Positions 17,206-26,112 of a stretch of DNA of 64,000 nt are shown here, piece after piece. The stretch comes from RI-153 sp041391225 (GTDB lineage: Bacteria > Chloroflexota > Anaerolineae > Caldilineales > Caldilineaceae). The stretch lies in the NCBI GenBank assembly GCA_041391225.1, contig JAWKOL010000033.1:9262-73261 (forward strand). Reading direction: 5' to 3'. Numbering within the stretch: the first letter of the stretch is position 1; the number at the start of each line of letters is the position of its first letter. Position numbers and translations under genes: made by a program. The notes under the pieces were generated by a model that made no database searches, was not told where the DNA came from, and saw only the letters and a list, made by a program, of their open reading frames with translations.

Positions 17206-18008
17206 CAGTGCCCTCCGGATTGGGGTACGAATTGTGACCATTCCAACCACGAGCCGTCGTAGTTGCGTACGCGCTCGAAGCCCAACTCACGCAGCAGCAC
17301 GTAGGTATGCGAAGCCCGTGCACCGGATCGACAATAGGTCACCACTTCCTTGCCCGGCGTTACACCCAGGGCTGCCAGTTCATCGCGGACGGCGTCGTCT
17401 TGGCGCAGCGCGTCCCACCCTTCCTCGGGGACGCCGTTCATCCAGTCCCAGTTCACCGCGCCGGGGACATGACCTTGCTCGAATTCGGCGGGTGTACGGG
17501 TATCGATGAGGACGAGATCGGGGTGTCCGAGTTGCTGGAGAATCCAGGGACGCACAGCAATCTGAGCGTCATCTTGGCGGACGACAAAGTGGACCGATGG
17601 CGGCGTTACATCATCGGTACTCGACTGGCGGCCTTCCTCGATCCAACGATCCCAGCCGCCGGTAAGGAGAGCAACGTTGACGTGTCCGTAGCGGCGCAGG
17701 CCCCACAGCACCCGCGCCGCCGGCATCCCCCAATTGTCATCGTAGACAACCACGAGCTTGCTTTCGTCTACACCGAGTTCGCCCAGGCGGGCGCTGTATT
17801 CGTCGGGCGGCAACAGCATACCGGCGACGCCGCCCACCTCGCGGCTCAGCGTAGACAGTTCCACGCGCACCGCGCCGGGGATGTGTCCTTCGGCGTAGGC
17901 TTCGACGCTGCGCACGTCCAGCAGACGCAGATCGGGATGATCCAGCCGATCTGTCAGCCATTCCGGCGTCACCACCAGGCTGGAATGGGTTAGAAGTGTT
18001 TCGGTCAT
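17205..18008 (-). CDS. Tandem-rhodanese sulfurtransferase (thiosulfate/3-mercaptopyruvate)
   Basis: The 267-residue cytosolic protein has two rhodanese domains. The first (about 12-125) has the LLDVRSVEAYAEGHIPGAVRV pattern without cysteine; the second (140-262) has LIDTRTPAEFEQGHVPGAVN and the active loop CRSGARA near residue 233. The loop differs from the CGSGVTA of classical 3-mercaptopyruvate sulfurtransferases, so thiosulfate is an equally good donor. ATG 18008 (MTETLLTH) is preferred over ATG 18032. It is the first gene of the sulfur operon and is translationally coupled to the permease. Upstream, on the same strand, lie two terminators and a promoter, suggesting a leader-controlled operon. 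Confidence 0.92.
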   Translation of the reverse strand: MTETLLTHSSLVVTPEWLTDRLDHPDLRLLDVRSVEAYAEGHIPGAVRVELSTLSREVGGVAGMLLPPDEYSARLGELGVDESKLVVVYDDNWGMPAARVLWGLRRYGHVNVALLTGGWDRWIEEGRQSSTDDVTPPSVHFVVRQDDAQIAVRPWILQQLGHPDLVLIDTRTPAEFEQGHVPGAVNWDWMNGVPEEGWDALRQDDAVRDELAALGVTPGKEVVTYCRSGARASHTYVLLRELGFERVRNYDGSWLEWSQFVPQSGGH

Positions 18009-18076
18009 GGTGTTTCCTTCGCTGTGTGGCACTTGGGTTTTGAATTTCGTTGCGTCAAGCGCTGAATCTCATAGAT

Positions 18077-18145
18077 CAAAAAAGCGCCGCCGGATCTCCG
18101 GCAGCGCTGTAGGCAACAAAAAAGCGCTCAGGGTTGCTGAGCGCT
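18077..18145 (-). terminator. Two tandem rho-independent terminators ahead of the sulfur operon
   Basis: On the minus strand, stem CTGAGCGCT/AGCGCTCAG (18123-18145) is followed by T6, then stem AGCGCTGCCGG/CCGGCGGCGCT (18083-18108, one mismatch) is followed by a second T6. Both read in the direction of the sulfur operon, whose first ATG is about 70 bases downstream. Confidence 0.85.
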
Positions 18146-18362
18146 CAAAGACGTTCTGCTCCCCACCGGATTCCGCAACATCCGCGAAGACCGGCGGGTC
18201 TGATCAAAGTTCGGCTAACAAGCAGGCTCTTGCGCCGAAGACAGGATCCACCGTCTCCGCAATAGACAAGAGCAACAACACAAGCAAGTATGGGCTGTGA
18301 TGGCGAGCAAGCCAGACATGGGTCAGGGTTTCCAGAATTGGGTTTCAAAATGGCGATTGGCA
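18146..18362 (-). ncRNA. Candidate structured small RNA or leader
   Basis: Between a strong minus-strand promoter (18364-18392) and the two terminators lies about 220 bases with no convincing gene. It can form a 9-bp stem ACCCGCCGG/CCGGTGGGG (with one G-U pair) enclosing a second TTC-GC/GC-GAA stem, and a TCTTG/CAAGA-closed stem 5' of it. It could be a free small RNA or a cis-acting attenuator of the sulfur operon. A 72-residue reading frame in it looks random. No match to 6S, SRP, tmRNA, RNase P, SAM, cobalamin or T-box motifs was seen. Confidence 0.4.
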
Positions 18363-18363
18363 A

Positions 18364-18392
18364 AGTTTAGTCGTGGCCGGGGATGTTGTCAA
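18364..18392 (-). promoter_or_regulatory. Strong predicted promoter upstream of the sulfur operon
   Basis: TTGACA (18387-18392 on the minus strand) and TAAACT (18364-18369) are 17 bases apart and point toward the candidate small RNA and sulfur operon. Confidence 0.75.
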
Positions 18393-18411
18393 ATCGAGTA
18401 TTGGACAATCA

Positions 18412-18491
18412 GAATAGAACGCGGATTGAGCGGATCAGACGGATTCAACCTGAATCAAAATCGAAGAATCCGCCCAATCCGCGTTCTATCC
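18412..18491. repeat. Inverted repeat with CGGATT units
   Basis: Arms starting GAATAGAACGCGGATT (18412) and ending AATCCGCGTTCTATC (18491) pair over their outer 14 bases; the inner parts repeat GCGGATT-like units and pair imperfectly. It lies directly after the stop of the 18496-19254 gene and overlaps its last codons only by contact. Confidence 0.75.
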
Positions 18492-18495
18492 CAGA

Positions 18496-19254
18496 TCAAG
18501 ATCCCAGGTAAAGATTGTCGTGGATGATCTCTGCATATCGGCGCATACGATCTTCCTGGCCCAATTCTTCGCCGTCTTCGTCGCGGCTCTGGGCGCGCAG
18601 CCGCGTAGAGCCGATGCCGGGCACGTCCACATTGTAGGCGGCGTCGGCCTGGTGTAGTTTGAGAATCCCTTCGGCCAGGGCGGCGCCGGCCTGTTCACGC
18701 TGCTTGATGGCGGCGCCGGCGGTGAAATTCTTGATGTGGGTGATCAGCCCCAGGATATCGTGGGCTGGTTTTGTCCCCGCGCCGATGACGACGCCACTGA
18801 GGATGATGTCCCAGTTGTCGGGGATGTTGCCTAGCAATGTGGGCGCGCAGGGTGTCAGGTATTCCAGCAGGCGCATGCCGCTGTAGTTCGCCACCAGAAT
18901 GCCCAACCCCAGACCGGCCAGCAGGCTGGTGCCGCTCTTGAATTGCACGTAACTGGCTGTCTTCAACGTGCTGGGCTGCCAGCGGAAGAAGCGGATCAGG
19001 AACCATTCGATGTAGTTCCAGCCCAGTTCGATGGCGCGTTCCACGGCGGCAGCGGCGAAGAGCAGCGGCAACAGCACCGGCCAGATCTCCAGTTGGGCGT
19101 CTTGTAGCGCCGGCTGCATGGTGTCCGCGGCAAATGCAGCGGTTGCGCTTAGCCCCATCAGAAAAGAACCAGCGCCAGCGCACCGGTGGTCTTTAGCCAA
19201 CGGGCGCGCTGGACGCACAATCTCTGCGGTTGAATCCAAATCCCTATTCAACAT
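18496..19254 (-). CDS. Membrane protein of unknown function
   Basis: The 252-residue protein has an N-terminal hydrophobic stretch (SFLMGLSATAAFAADT) that looks like a cleavable signal after a long polar start, then about three more hydrophobic helices: IWPVLLPLLFAAAAVERAIELGW, SLLAGLGLGILVANYSGM and WDIILSGVVIGAGTKPAHDILGLI. The C-terminal 70 residues are soluble and charged. I do not recognise a family. The motif GTKPAHDIL after the last helix may help in a search. It is transcribed toward the sulfur operon, but the repeat, promoter and terminators between make a shared transcript unlikely. Confidence 0.7.
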   Translation of the reverse strand: MLNRDLDSTAEIVRPARPLAKDHRCAGAGSFLMGLSATAAFAADTMQPALQDAQLEIWPVLLPLLFAAAAVERAIELGWNYIEWFLIRFFRWQPSTLKTASYVQFKSGTSLLAGLGLGILVANYSGMRLLEYLTPCAPTLLGNIPDNWDIILSGVVIGAGTKPAHDILGLITHIKNFTAGAAIKQREQAGAALAEGILKLHQADAAYNVDVPGIGSTRLRAQSRDEDGEELGQEDRMRRYAEIIHDNLYLGS

Positions 19255-19299
19255 GGGAAACTCCTGACAACAGGTGAAGAGAAGGCAAACGTCAAGTAT

Positions 19300-19378
19300 C
19301 TATACAGGTGCGACGCACTGGCCAAGAGGGCAAACTCGTATGCGTCGTGGATCTGGCCAGTGCGTCGCACCTATACAG
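19300..19378. repeat. 19-bp perfect inverted repeat
   Basis: AGGTGCGACGCACTGGCCA (19306-19324) is complementary to 19354-19372; both outer flanks read CTATACAG. The internal CTATACAGG and GCGTCGC words recur in the hairpin at 34251-34330, so the two are probably members of one family. Confidence 0.85.
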
Positions 19379-19402
19379 TTACAAAGTCAAAAGGCAGATC
19401 TC

Positions 19403-20900
19403 CTAGATCCCGCTGATCAACTCGACGAGCAGACGGACGCCGAAGCCGGTGGCGCCTTTGGGTGATTCCGCCTTGCTCGTGTCCGACCACACCATGTTGG
19501 CGATGTCGAGATGCGCCCAGGGATAGCTCCTCGGTGAAGTGCTCCAAGAACTTGGCGCTGGTGCTGACGCCGCCGGTGCGCCTGCCGCTGTTTTTCACTT
19601 CGGCCATGTCGCTGCGGATGGGATCTTTGTATTCATCCCACATGGGCATGGGCCAGATGCGCTCGCCGCTGCGCTGTGAAGCGAAGAGCAGCGAGTTTTG
19701 CAGCGTCTCGTTGTTGGCGAAGCAACCGGCGGCCTGTTTGCCCAAAGCGATGCCGATGGCGCCGGTCAAGGTTGCCAGATCCACCACCGCCGATGGTTTG
19801 AAGCGGCTGACGTACGCCAGCGCGTCGGCCAGGATCAGCCGTCCTTCGGCGTCGGTGCTGATGATCTCGGCAGTTTTGCCCTTCATGCCGGTGAGGATGT
19901 CGCCAGGGCGGTAGGCTTTGCCGTCGGGCATATTTTCCACCACAGGCGCCACGCCGATCACGCGGCGCGGCAGGTTCAGCCGACCGATGGCTTCCATCGC
20001 CGCAATGACGACTGCGGCGCCGCCCATGTCGTTCTTCATGCGCCACATTTCTTCAGACGGTTTGATGCTGATGCCACCTGTGTCGAAGGTGACGCCTTTG
20101 CCCACCAGGATCACAGGCTGTTCCGTTTCGTGGCCGTCGGGCGCGTGCTCGATGATCACCAATTGCGCCTCGTGCTGGCTACCGGCACTGACCGACAGCA
20201 GCAGGTTCATCCCGTTCTGCTGCATCTCCTCTTCGCCGAGGACGGCGTACTGCATGCCCACGTCTTCGGCCATGCGCCGCACACGAGCAGAAAGCTCGCC
20301 CGGCGTGAGGATGTTGGGTGGTTCGCTCACCAGATCCCGCGCTTTGCAGACAGCGCGAGCGATGACCTCGCCCTTTGTTATGCCTGCTTCCAGGGCTTTC
20401 ATTTTGCCGCCGTCGAACTCAACGATCAGCACGTCGTTCAGGATCACTTCGTCGCGCTTGCGGCGGTATTTGTGAACACGGTATGTGGCCAACAGCGTCC
20501 CTTCGGCCAGGGCCTGGCCGGCAGCGGTGATGTTCACCCCGCCGATGCCCGCGCCATGCACAACCGTGGCGTACGCCTTCACACCCTTCAGCTTCTGCAA
20601 TTCCTTTGCCGCAGCAGCAGAGGCGGCGCGCACGTTATGCACGTCGAACTTGTCAGATTTGCCCAGCCCCACAATCAGGACGCGCGCCGCCGGGATCTGC
20701 CCGTTGGTGTAGAGCATCGCTGTCTTCCCAGCTTCGCCGGTGAAATCACCGCCCGCGATCAGACGACGGATGGCGCCGTTTAGCGCCTTGTCCACAGCCC
20801 CGGTGGCGCCTGCCGGTTCTTTCACCCCTTCGAAGAGGTTGACGACGATACAATCGATTTCGAGATCAACGATATTGGCTTGGACTGGCTGCAAGTTCAT
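19403..20900 (-). CDS. pepA: Leucyl aminopeptidase (M17 family), one frame break near the end
   Basis: The cytosolic two-metal aminopeptidase removes N-terminal residues from peptides. The ATG at 20900 (MNLQPVQANIVD) is chosen over one at 20945. Family motifs are clear: VGKGVTFDTGGISIKPS with a metal-binding Lys and Asp, MKNDMGGAA, and the signature STDAEGRLILADALAY. Near 19526 one base appears missing: the printed frame continues to 19371 with unlikely residues, but a shift gives YPWAHLDIANMVW and ends LLVELISGI at 19403, matching the family end. The repaired protein is about 500 residues, of normal length. The gene lies downstream of the aminotransferase on the same strand with a heptad hairpin between them. 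Confidence 0.93.
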
Positions 20901-20971
20901 TTTGCGCACGCTCCTTTCGTGCTGCGAAGCGGAGAGGAGAGACATATGTTGGCGTCGTTAACTGAGATGTT

Positions 20972-21116
20972 GTGATGCGTGATCCATAATGCGTGATGCG
21001 TGATGCGTTGAGCATCTTGACGCGGGATTGGAGCACATCGTTTGCCGCTGTACACACTCGCCGCGACGATAGAAACCCTACCAATTACGGATTACGCATC
21101 ACGAATCACGCATTCA
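20972..21116. repeat. Inverted heptad-repeat arrays (GATGCGT type)
   Basis: The left array (20972-21010) holds tandem units GATGCGT, GATCCAT, AATGCGT, GATGCGT, GATGCGT. The right array (21079-21115) is its rough complement: ATTACGG, ATTACGC, ATCACGA, ATCACGC. The right array abuts the aminotransferase stop codon at 21114. Confidence 0.8.
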
Positions 21117-22370
21117 AAGATTGTCCTGCAACCTGCGCGCCGCTTCATCGAGGACGCCGTCGGTCTTACAGAAGCAGAAGCGTGCCAGGTCTTTGGCCAA
21201 GTGGGCGTGCGCGGCGCTGTAGAACGCGGACGGCGGAATCGCCGCCACGCCGATCTCGCCGGTCAGCCAGCGGCAGACGTCATAGTCACGCGGATCACCG
21301 CTGCCGCTCCCGGGTGTGGGCAGGTGGGTTGTATCCACCAAAATGAAGTAGGATCCGTCAGGCGTCATCGGCGGCAAGCCGGCGTCGGTGAGCGCGGTGA
21401 GCAGTTTGTCGCGCTTCTGCTGGTACATGTTGCGCAGATCGTCGAAGTAGCCGCGCGGACCGGCCTGCTCGAAGGCGATACCCACCGCTTCTTGCAGCGG
21501 TGTGGCCACGCAGAAGGGGATCCACTGGTGCGCCATGAGGATGGCATGGGCCAATGGGCGCGGCGCAATCGCCCAGCCGATCTTCCAGCCTGTCACCGAG
21601 AAGGTTTTGCCGGCGCTGCCCAGGGTGATGGTGCGTTCCCACATGCCGGGCAGTGTGGCGATGCGCACATGCTCGGCGTCGCCGTAGACCATCCACTCGT
21701 AGACTTCGTCGCTGAGGAGCAGCAGATCGTGGCGGATCACCAGATCGGCGATGGCTTGCAGTTCGTCGCGGCTATAGACTTTGCCCACCGGGTTCAGCGG
21801 CGTGTTGATGACCAACAGCTTCGTCTTCGGCGTGATGGCAGCTTCCAACTCGGCCATGTCCAGTTGCCAGGCCGCGGCGCTGTGCGATCCCGGCTGTGGG
21901 CGCAACGGCACATAGACAGGCGTCCCGCCGGCCATGATCACCGACGCCGGGTAGCTGTCGTAGAACGGCTCGATCAGGATCACCTCGTCGCCGGGGTTCA
22001 CCAGCGCCTGCATCGTGGCGAAGATGCCCTCCGTCGCCCCCACTGTGACCACGATCTCGCTGAGCGGATCGAGTTCGCGCCCAAACAGCGGACTGTAGAC
22101 GTCGGCGATGGCATTCACCAAGCGTGGGTGACCGGCGCCGCGGCTGTACTGGTTCAGGTGACGCGCTGCCGCGTCTTGCACGGCTTCGATGATGAAATCG
22201 GGCGCGGGAAAGTCGGGGAAACCCTGCCCCAGGTTCACCGCGTTTTTCTCAAGTGCAAGCGCCGTGAATTCACTGAAGACGGTGGTCCCGAAGCTGCGCA
22301 CTCGCTCCGCCGGCTGAAATGTAGACGCGCCAGTTGGTGGATTCGACAGGGACACGCGCTCTGCTCCCAT
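21114..22370 (-). CDS. Pyridoxal-phosphate aminotransferase, class I (kynurenine/methionine aminotransferase-like)
   Basis: The 418-residue protein has fold-type I aminotransferase features: a start with NLGQGFPDFPAPDFI typical of the KAT/YbdL group, HLNQYSRGAGHPRLVNAIA, VTVGATEGIF, the LLVINTPLNPVGKVYS segment with the cofactor-binding Asn, LLLLSDEVYEWMVY with Asp, and the Schiff-base lysine in GSAGKTFSVTGWKIGW. The QYSRGAGHPRL stretch fits glutamine-transaminase-K/kynurenine-aminotransferase types that use aromatic or sulfur amino acids; exact substrate is not decidable. The N-terminal 20 residues are variable and the start could lie slightly downstream. The stop falls at the edge of a heptad array. 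Confidence 0.9.
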   Translation of the reverse strand: MGAERVSLSNPPTGASTFQPAERVRSFGTTVFSEFTALALEKNAVNLGQGFPDFPAPDFIIEAVQDAAARHLNQYSRGAGHPRLVNAIADVYSPLFGRELDPLSEIVVTVGATEGIFATMQALVNPGDEVILIEPFYDSYPASVIMAGGTPVYVPLRPQPGSHSAAAWQLDMAELEAAITPKTKLLVINTPLNPVGKVYSRDELQAIADLVIRHDLLLLSDEVYEWMVYGDAEHVRIATLPGMWERTITLGSAGKTFSVTGWKIGWAIAPRPLAHAILMAHQWIPFCVATPLQEAVGIAFEQAGPRGYFDDLRNMYQQKRDKLLTALTDAGLPPMTPDGSYFILVDTTHLPTPGSGSGDPRDYDVCRWLTGEIGVAAIPPSAFYSAAHAHLAKDLARFCFCKTDGVLDEAARRLQDNL

Positions 22371-22720
22371 GCGTGGGTTGGCTGTGTGGATTTGATGCAG
22401 TCGCCATCATAGCATAGAGGCTGGTGAATGTCATGTGTGTTGGGTGTTTTTTGCTTGATTGACGCTCCACACGCGCTGTGATAGCATAATTTCCGCGTCG
22501 TCCGGCCCCATGCGGATGTGCGTTCCTTCCGACTTCTTCTAGCGATTCACCGACAATTCAGTGTGCTTTACAACGTTTCGAGAGCAGCGTGTTTACCGGC
22601 TGTGGGATGACGTTTGTCATGTCATGGCCGTTGGATGCAGTTGACCATCGAAGTTTGAGTTTGCCACTACCCCACCATCGGTTGTTCGTTGATCCACCCA
22701 ATCACAAGGAGGAACCTAGG
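22371..22720. other. Intergenic region upstream of the sugar ABC operon
   Basis: No gene was found. It separates the divergent aminotransferase and ABC operon, so it should hold promoters for both. TGATAGCATAATTT near 22480 is AT-rich enough for a -10 region, but no clear -35 partner stands out. A strong AAGGAGG (22706-22712) precedes the ABC gene. Confidence 0.5.
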
Positions 22721-22721
22721 A

Positions 22722-24090
22722 ATGCGGTAATTTGTTGACCCGGCGCGACTTTTTGCGCTCGACGGCGCTCACGGCCGCGGGCGGCATATTCTGGTAGCCT
22801 GTACGCCTGCCATACCTCAGGCGGGCGGCGGCGACAGCGGCGGCGGCACCCAAGACGTGAGCCTCAAATTCTGGATGTGGAACACCTACGCCCCCGCCGC
22901 CGATGATATCCTGGAACAGGGCATTCTGGCCTGGGCCGCCGAGAACGGCATGGACGTGGAGATCTCGCGCGATTCCGACAGCGACATCGCCGGCAAGGTG
23001 ATGCCCGCCCTCGAAGCAGGCACCCTGCCCGACGCCCTGTTCGCAGGCTCCGGCGATGCCCTGCGCATCATGGACGCCGGCGGCGCTGCCCCGCTCAACG
23101 ATCTGTGGCCGCTCATCGGCGACGCCCACGGCGGTTGGATGCCGCGCCTGGATCAGTACGTCACCCGCGACGGCGTCATCGGCTTCCTGCCCTACTCCAT
23201 CGACACGCCTATGGTCCACTACCGCCAGGACATCTTCGACGCCGCCGGCATCGCCGTCCCCGAAGGGCAGTGGACGTGGGACGAGGTGCGCGATCTGTGT
23301 ATGCAGGCGCAGCAGTACACCGAAGAACAGGGCGACAAGAAGGTTGGCTGGGGTTTCGGCGTGGTGAAGCAGCAGCACGACGGCTGGTGCGAAGACATTT
23401 TCCGCAACTTCGGCGCCGACATCTGGGACGAAAGCGGCCAGAACATCATCCTCAAGGATCAGTCGTCCGAAGCCGCGGTGCGCGCCCTCACCTTCGCCAA
23501 AGAAGGCTGGGACATGGGCCTCTTCCCCGCTGACGCCGCTTCGTGGGATTGGTCGTCCAACAACAAGTCGTACCAGGAAGAGCAGTCGATCTTCGTGATC
23601 AACTCGGCTTCGGTCTACACCTGGGCGCAGGCGAACAAGCCTGAACTGGTTGAGGTCACCGGCCTGGCGCCCGGGCCTAAAGACGCGCGCCACACCACCA
23701 ACGCCGGTCTACGCTACACGGTGGTGATGTACAAAGAGACGAAGAACGCCGAGGCCGGTCAGTTGATCCAGGGGCCGTACACGCCGGAGATTCACGGCCT
23801 CGTGGCTGGAGAACGGCTTTGTCACCAACGTGGTGCGCGAGTACGACAGCCTGCCCATGTGGGAAGGCAAGCGCGCTTCCAGTTCAATCTGGCCGCCAAC
23901 ATCGGCGCTCCGTTTACGGTGGCTACCCTGCCCCGTACGACAACGCCGCCATGGCCGAACTGAACGGCCCCAACGGTCCCACGCTCGGCTCCATGATGGT
24001 GCGCGTACTCGTCGACGGCTGACACCTGAAGAAGCCATCGACGAAGCAGATGAGTTCTCCAAAAACGCGCTTTTTGAGAAGTACTTCTAG
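22722..24090 (+). CDS. Sugar ABC transporter substrate-binding lipoprotein (family 1), frame-broken
   Basis: The start region encodes a twin-arginine-type lipoprotein signal (TRRDFLRSTALTAAGG, then a lipobox recovered as LVACTPA if one C is restored near 22793). Then a Gly/Ser linker leads into a family-1 solute-binding fold: VSLKFWMWNTYAPAADD, LPDALFAGSGDAL, GVIGFLPYSIDTPMVHYRQDIFDAAG and WTWDEVRDLCMQAQQY. Another break near 23795 must be repaired to continue with WLENGFVTNVVREYDSLP, and others follow before the end FSKNALFEKYF at 24090. AAGGAGG lies nine bases before the ATG at 22722. The substrate is likely an oligosaccharide or glycoside; it cannot be named. Restoring single bases suffices for each break recognised. 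Confidence 0.8.
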
Positions 24091-24233
24091 TGATTGGGGA
24101 CCGGGGATTGGGCATAACACTTGATTGGGCAGCAGAAGGTGTAGACGATAGAATCGTATAACGCGCCACCGCGCCACCCAGCGTTCGCTCCCAGTCCCTA
24201 GTCCCTAATCCCCAGTCCCCAGCCACACACGCT
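24089..24233. repeat. Inverted heptad-repeat arrays (GGGGATT type)
   Basis: The left array (24089-24113) reads GTGATTGGGGACCGGGGATTGG. The right array (24190-24233) has tandem CCAGTCC, CTAGTCC, CTAATCC, CCAGTCC. The left array begins at the stop codon of the binding-protein gene. Confidence 0.8.
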
Positions 24234-24247
24234 GCGCCAGGCAGACA

Positions 24248-25192
24248 ATGAGTCAAGAATCTGTCCCCAAGGTTTACGGCGATCCCTTTTTTCAGGAAGA
24301 GGTCGGGCGAAGGCAAGCCGTTGTCGGCTCGTGTCCGCGAAGCCCGCTTGGGATGGCTGTTGGTAGCGCCCGCCTTCATCGTGGTGGTGGGGATGGTGGG
24401 CTATCCTTTCGTCGAGTCGATCCGCATCAGCTTCACCGACAAGATGATCGGTCGCGGCCCCGGCGAATTCGTGGGGCTGGCCAACTACGAGTACATCCTG
24501 GGCTGGCCTGCCTTCGGCGAAATGGTGGTGCGCACCGTCCTCTTTACAATTGCGGCGGTCATCGCCAAGACGGTGGTGGGCCTGATCCTGGCGACGGCCT
24601 CAACCAGAACTTCAAAGGCCGCAACGTCCTGCGCGGCGTCTTCATGTTGCCCTGGATCCTGCCTACCTACATCATCGTTCTGGCGTGGCGCTGGATTTTG
24701 GATGGGCAGACCGGCGTACTCAACCAGATCCTAGTGAACTGGGGGATCGTCGACGCCAACATTCTTCCCAGCCAAACCGGGATCGGCGATAGCGGCGCGA
24801 TCTTCGTGCTAACGTGGAAAGGTTCTCTACGCACTCACCTTCCTGGCCGGGATGCAGACGATTTCTGCCCGAGCTCTACGACGCCGCCAAAGTAGACGGC
24901 GCCGGGCGGCTGGCGCGCCTTCGTCTACATCACCCTGCCCGGCCTGCGCCAGGTGATGGGCGTGGTGATCCTGCTCTCCACGATCTGGACGATGAACAGC
25001 CTGGAGATCCTGCCCTGCTCACCGGGGCGGCCCCAGCAACAAGACCGAAGTCTTCCCACTGCTCACCTACCATCTGGCCATGCAGAATTTTCGCCTGCGG
25101 AAGGTGCGGCGGTGCTGATTTTGATGTTGCCGGTGATCGGTCTGCTCATCTTCTTTGTGGCTCGCTACCTGGAACGGGAGGCCATCTCATGA
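24248..25192 (+). CDS. Sugar ABC transporter permease 1 (MalF/UgpA type), frame-broken
   Basis: A six-helix inner-membrane permease read in several pieces: first helix in RLGWLLVAPAFIVVVGMVGYPF, then EFVGLANYEYILG, VLFTIAAVIAKTVVGLILATA. Restoring one C near 24600 gives LNQNFKGRNVLRGVFMLPWILPTYIIVLAW. Further breaks near 24825-24915 lie around the EAA loop (ELYDAAKVDGAG), and near 25012, 25026 and 25099 missing single G bases restore LLTGGGPSNKTEVFPLLTYHLAMQNF. The end is VARYLEREAIS, overlapping the next gene by ATGA. These permeases pair with a MalG-type partner and a shared ATPase. No ATPase gene is present here, as is common for sugar importers using a genome-wide MsmK-like ATPase. Confidence 0.8.
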
Positions 25193-26029
25193 GCGCCCTC
25201 CTCGACCGCATTCTGAACCGTCTTCCGTTGTGGTTTTCGTAGTGCGATCGCAGCTGCTCATCATGATCATCTTCCCGCTCTACTTCATGGCCACCACCGC
25301 GTTCAAGATCGAAAGTGAGATTCACTGGAACTGACCTGGTTCCCGCGCACCTTTACCTTTGAAAACTTCCGGGCGGTGGTTGATTCGTTTCGCATTCACA
25401 TCTACCTGCGCAACACCCTGATCGTGGCTTCGGCGGCGACGAGCATCGTGGTGGTGGTGTCGACGTTGGCTTCGTACGCGCTGACACGGCTACGCTTCCC
25501 CGGCCGCACGTGGATGGCGCGGGGCGTGCTCTTCGTCTACCTGATCCCCGGCGCACTGATGTTCATCCCCATCTACCTGATCATCGTGCGCCTGCGCCTG
25601 CAAGATACCTACACCGGCCTGATCCTGGCCAACATCAGCTTCGGCGTACCCTTCTGCACCTGGTTGATGATGGGCTACCTGCGCAGCCTTTCCACCGAAA
25701 TGGAAGAAGCGGCTCTGATCGACGGTTGTACGCGACTGCAAGCCATGTGGTACATCGTGATCCCGCTGTCGCTGCCCGGCATCATCACCGCCGCCATCTT
25801 CACCTTCAACGGCGTGTGGAACGAGTTCATCTTTGCCCTGATCCTCACCCAGGACGAATCTCACCGCATGATTTCCGTGGGCCTGGCCAACTTCTACCGC
25901 ACCGACTACTACATGGTCGGCCCCATGATGGCCGGATCGCTCATCGCCATGACGCCGGTGGTGCTCCTTTACATTTTGGCGCAACGCTACGTGGTTGGTG
26001 GGCTGGCGGCAGGCGCGGTGAAGGGGTAG
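25189..26029 (+). CDS. Sugar ABC transporter permease 2 (MalG type), frame-broken near its start
   Basis: The start ATG 25189 overlaps the stop of permease 1. Single-base breaks near 25240 and 25330 interrupt the first helix and the FKxxxE segment (IIFPLYFMATTAFK). From about 25376 the frame is intact: IYLRNTLIVASAATSIVVVV, SYALTRLRFPGR, FVYLIPGALMFIPIYLI, the EAA loop EMEEAALIDGCTRLQAMWYIVIPLSLPG, and the typical end VVGGLAAGAVKG. The GAVKG ending is the hallmark of MalG-type sugar permeases. It forms an importer with permease 1 and the binding protein; the substrate is unknown. Confidence 0.88.
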
Positions 26030-26112
26030 GGCGCAACAACTTCACAACCAATAACAGCGCAGTGACCAGACAGGGCACTGCGCTAATTGCATTTGCATTG
26101 GGAGGGCATCCA

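Noticed and set aside
16204..17262. Long plus-strand reading frame opposite the YeeE/YedE gene
   Set aside because: It is the antisense shadow of a clear membrane permease; its product is Gln/His/Arg-rich without any recognisable domain.
18146..18240. SRP RNA-like signature (ATCAGACCC ... GGGGAGCAG) on the minus strand
   Set aside because: The apical GGAA tetraloop at the required distance is missing and the helix above is much too long, so it is not a signal-recognition-particle RNA.
22722..25192. Interpretation of the sugar ABC operon as decayed pseudogenes
   Set aside because: Every break examined is repaired by adding one G or C and conserved motifs stay intact between breaks, so assembly error is more likely.
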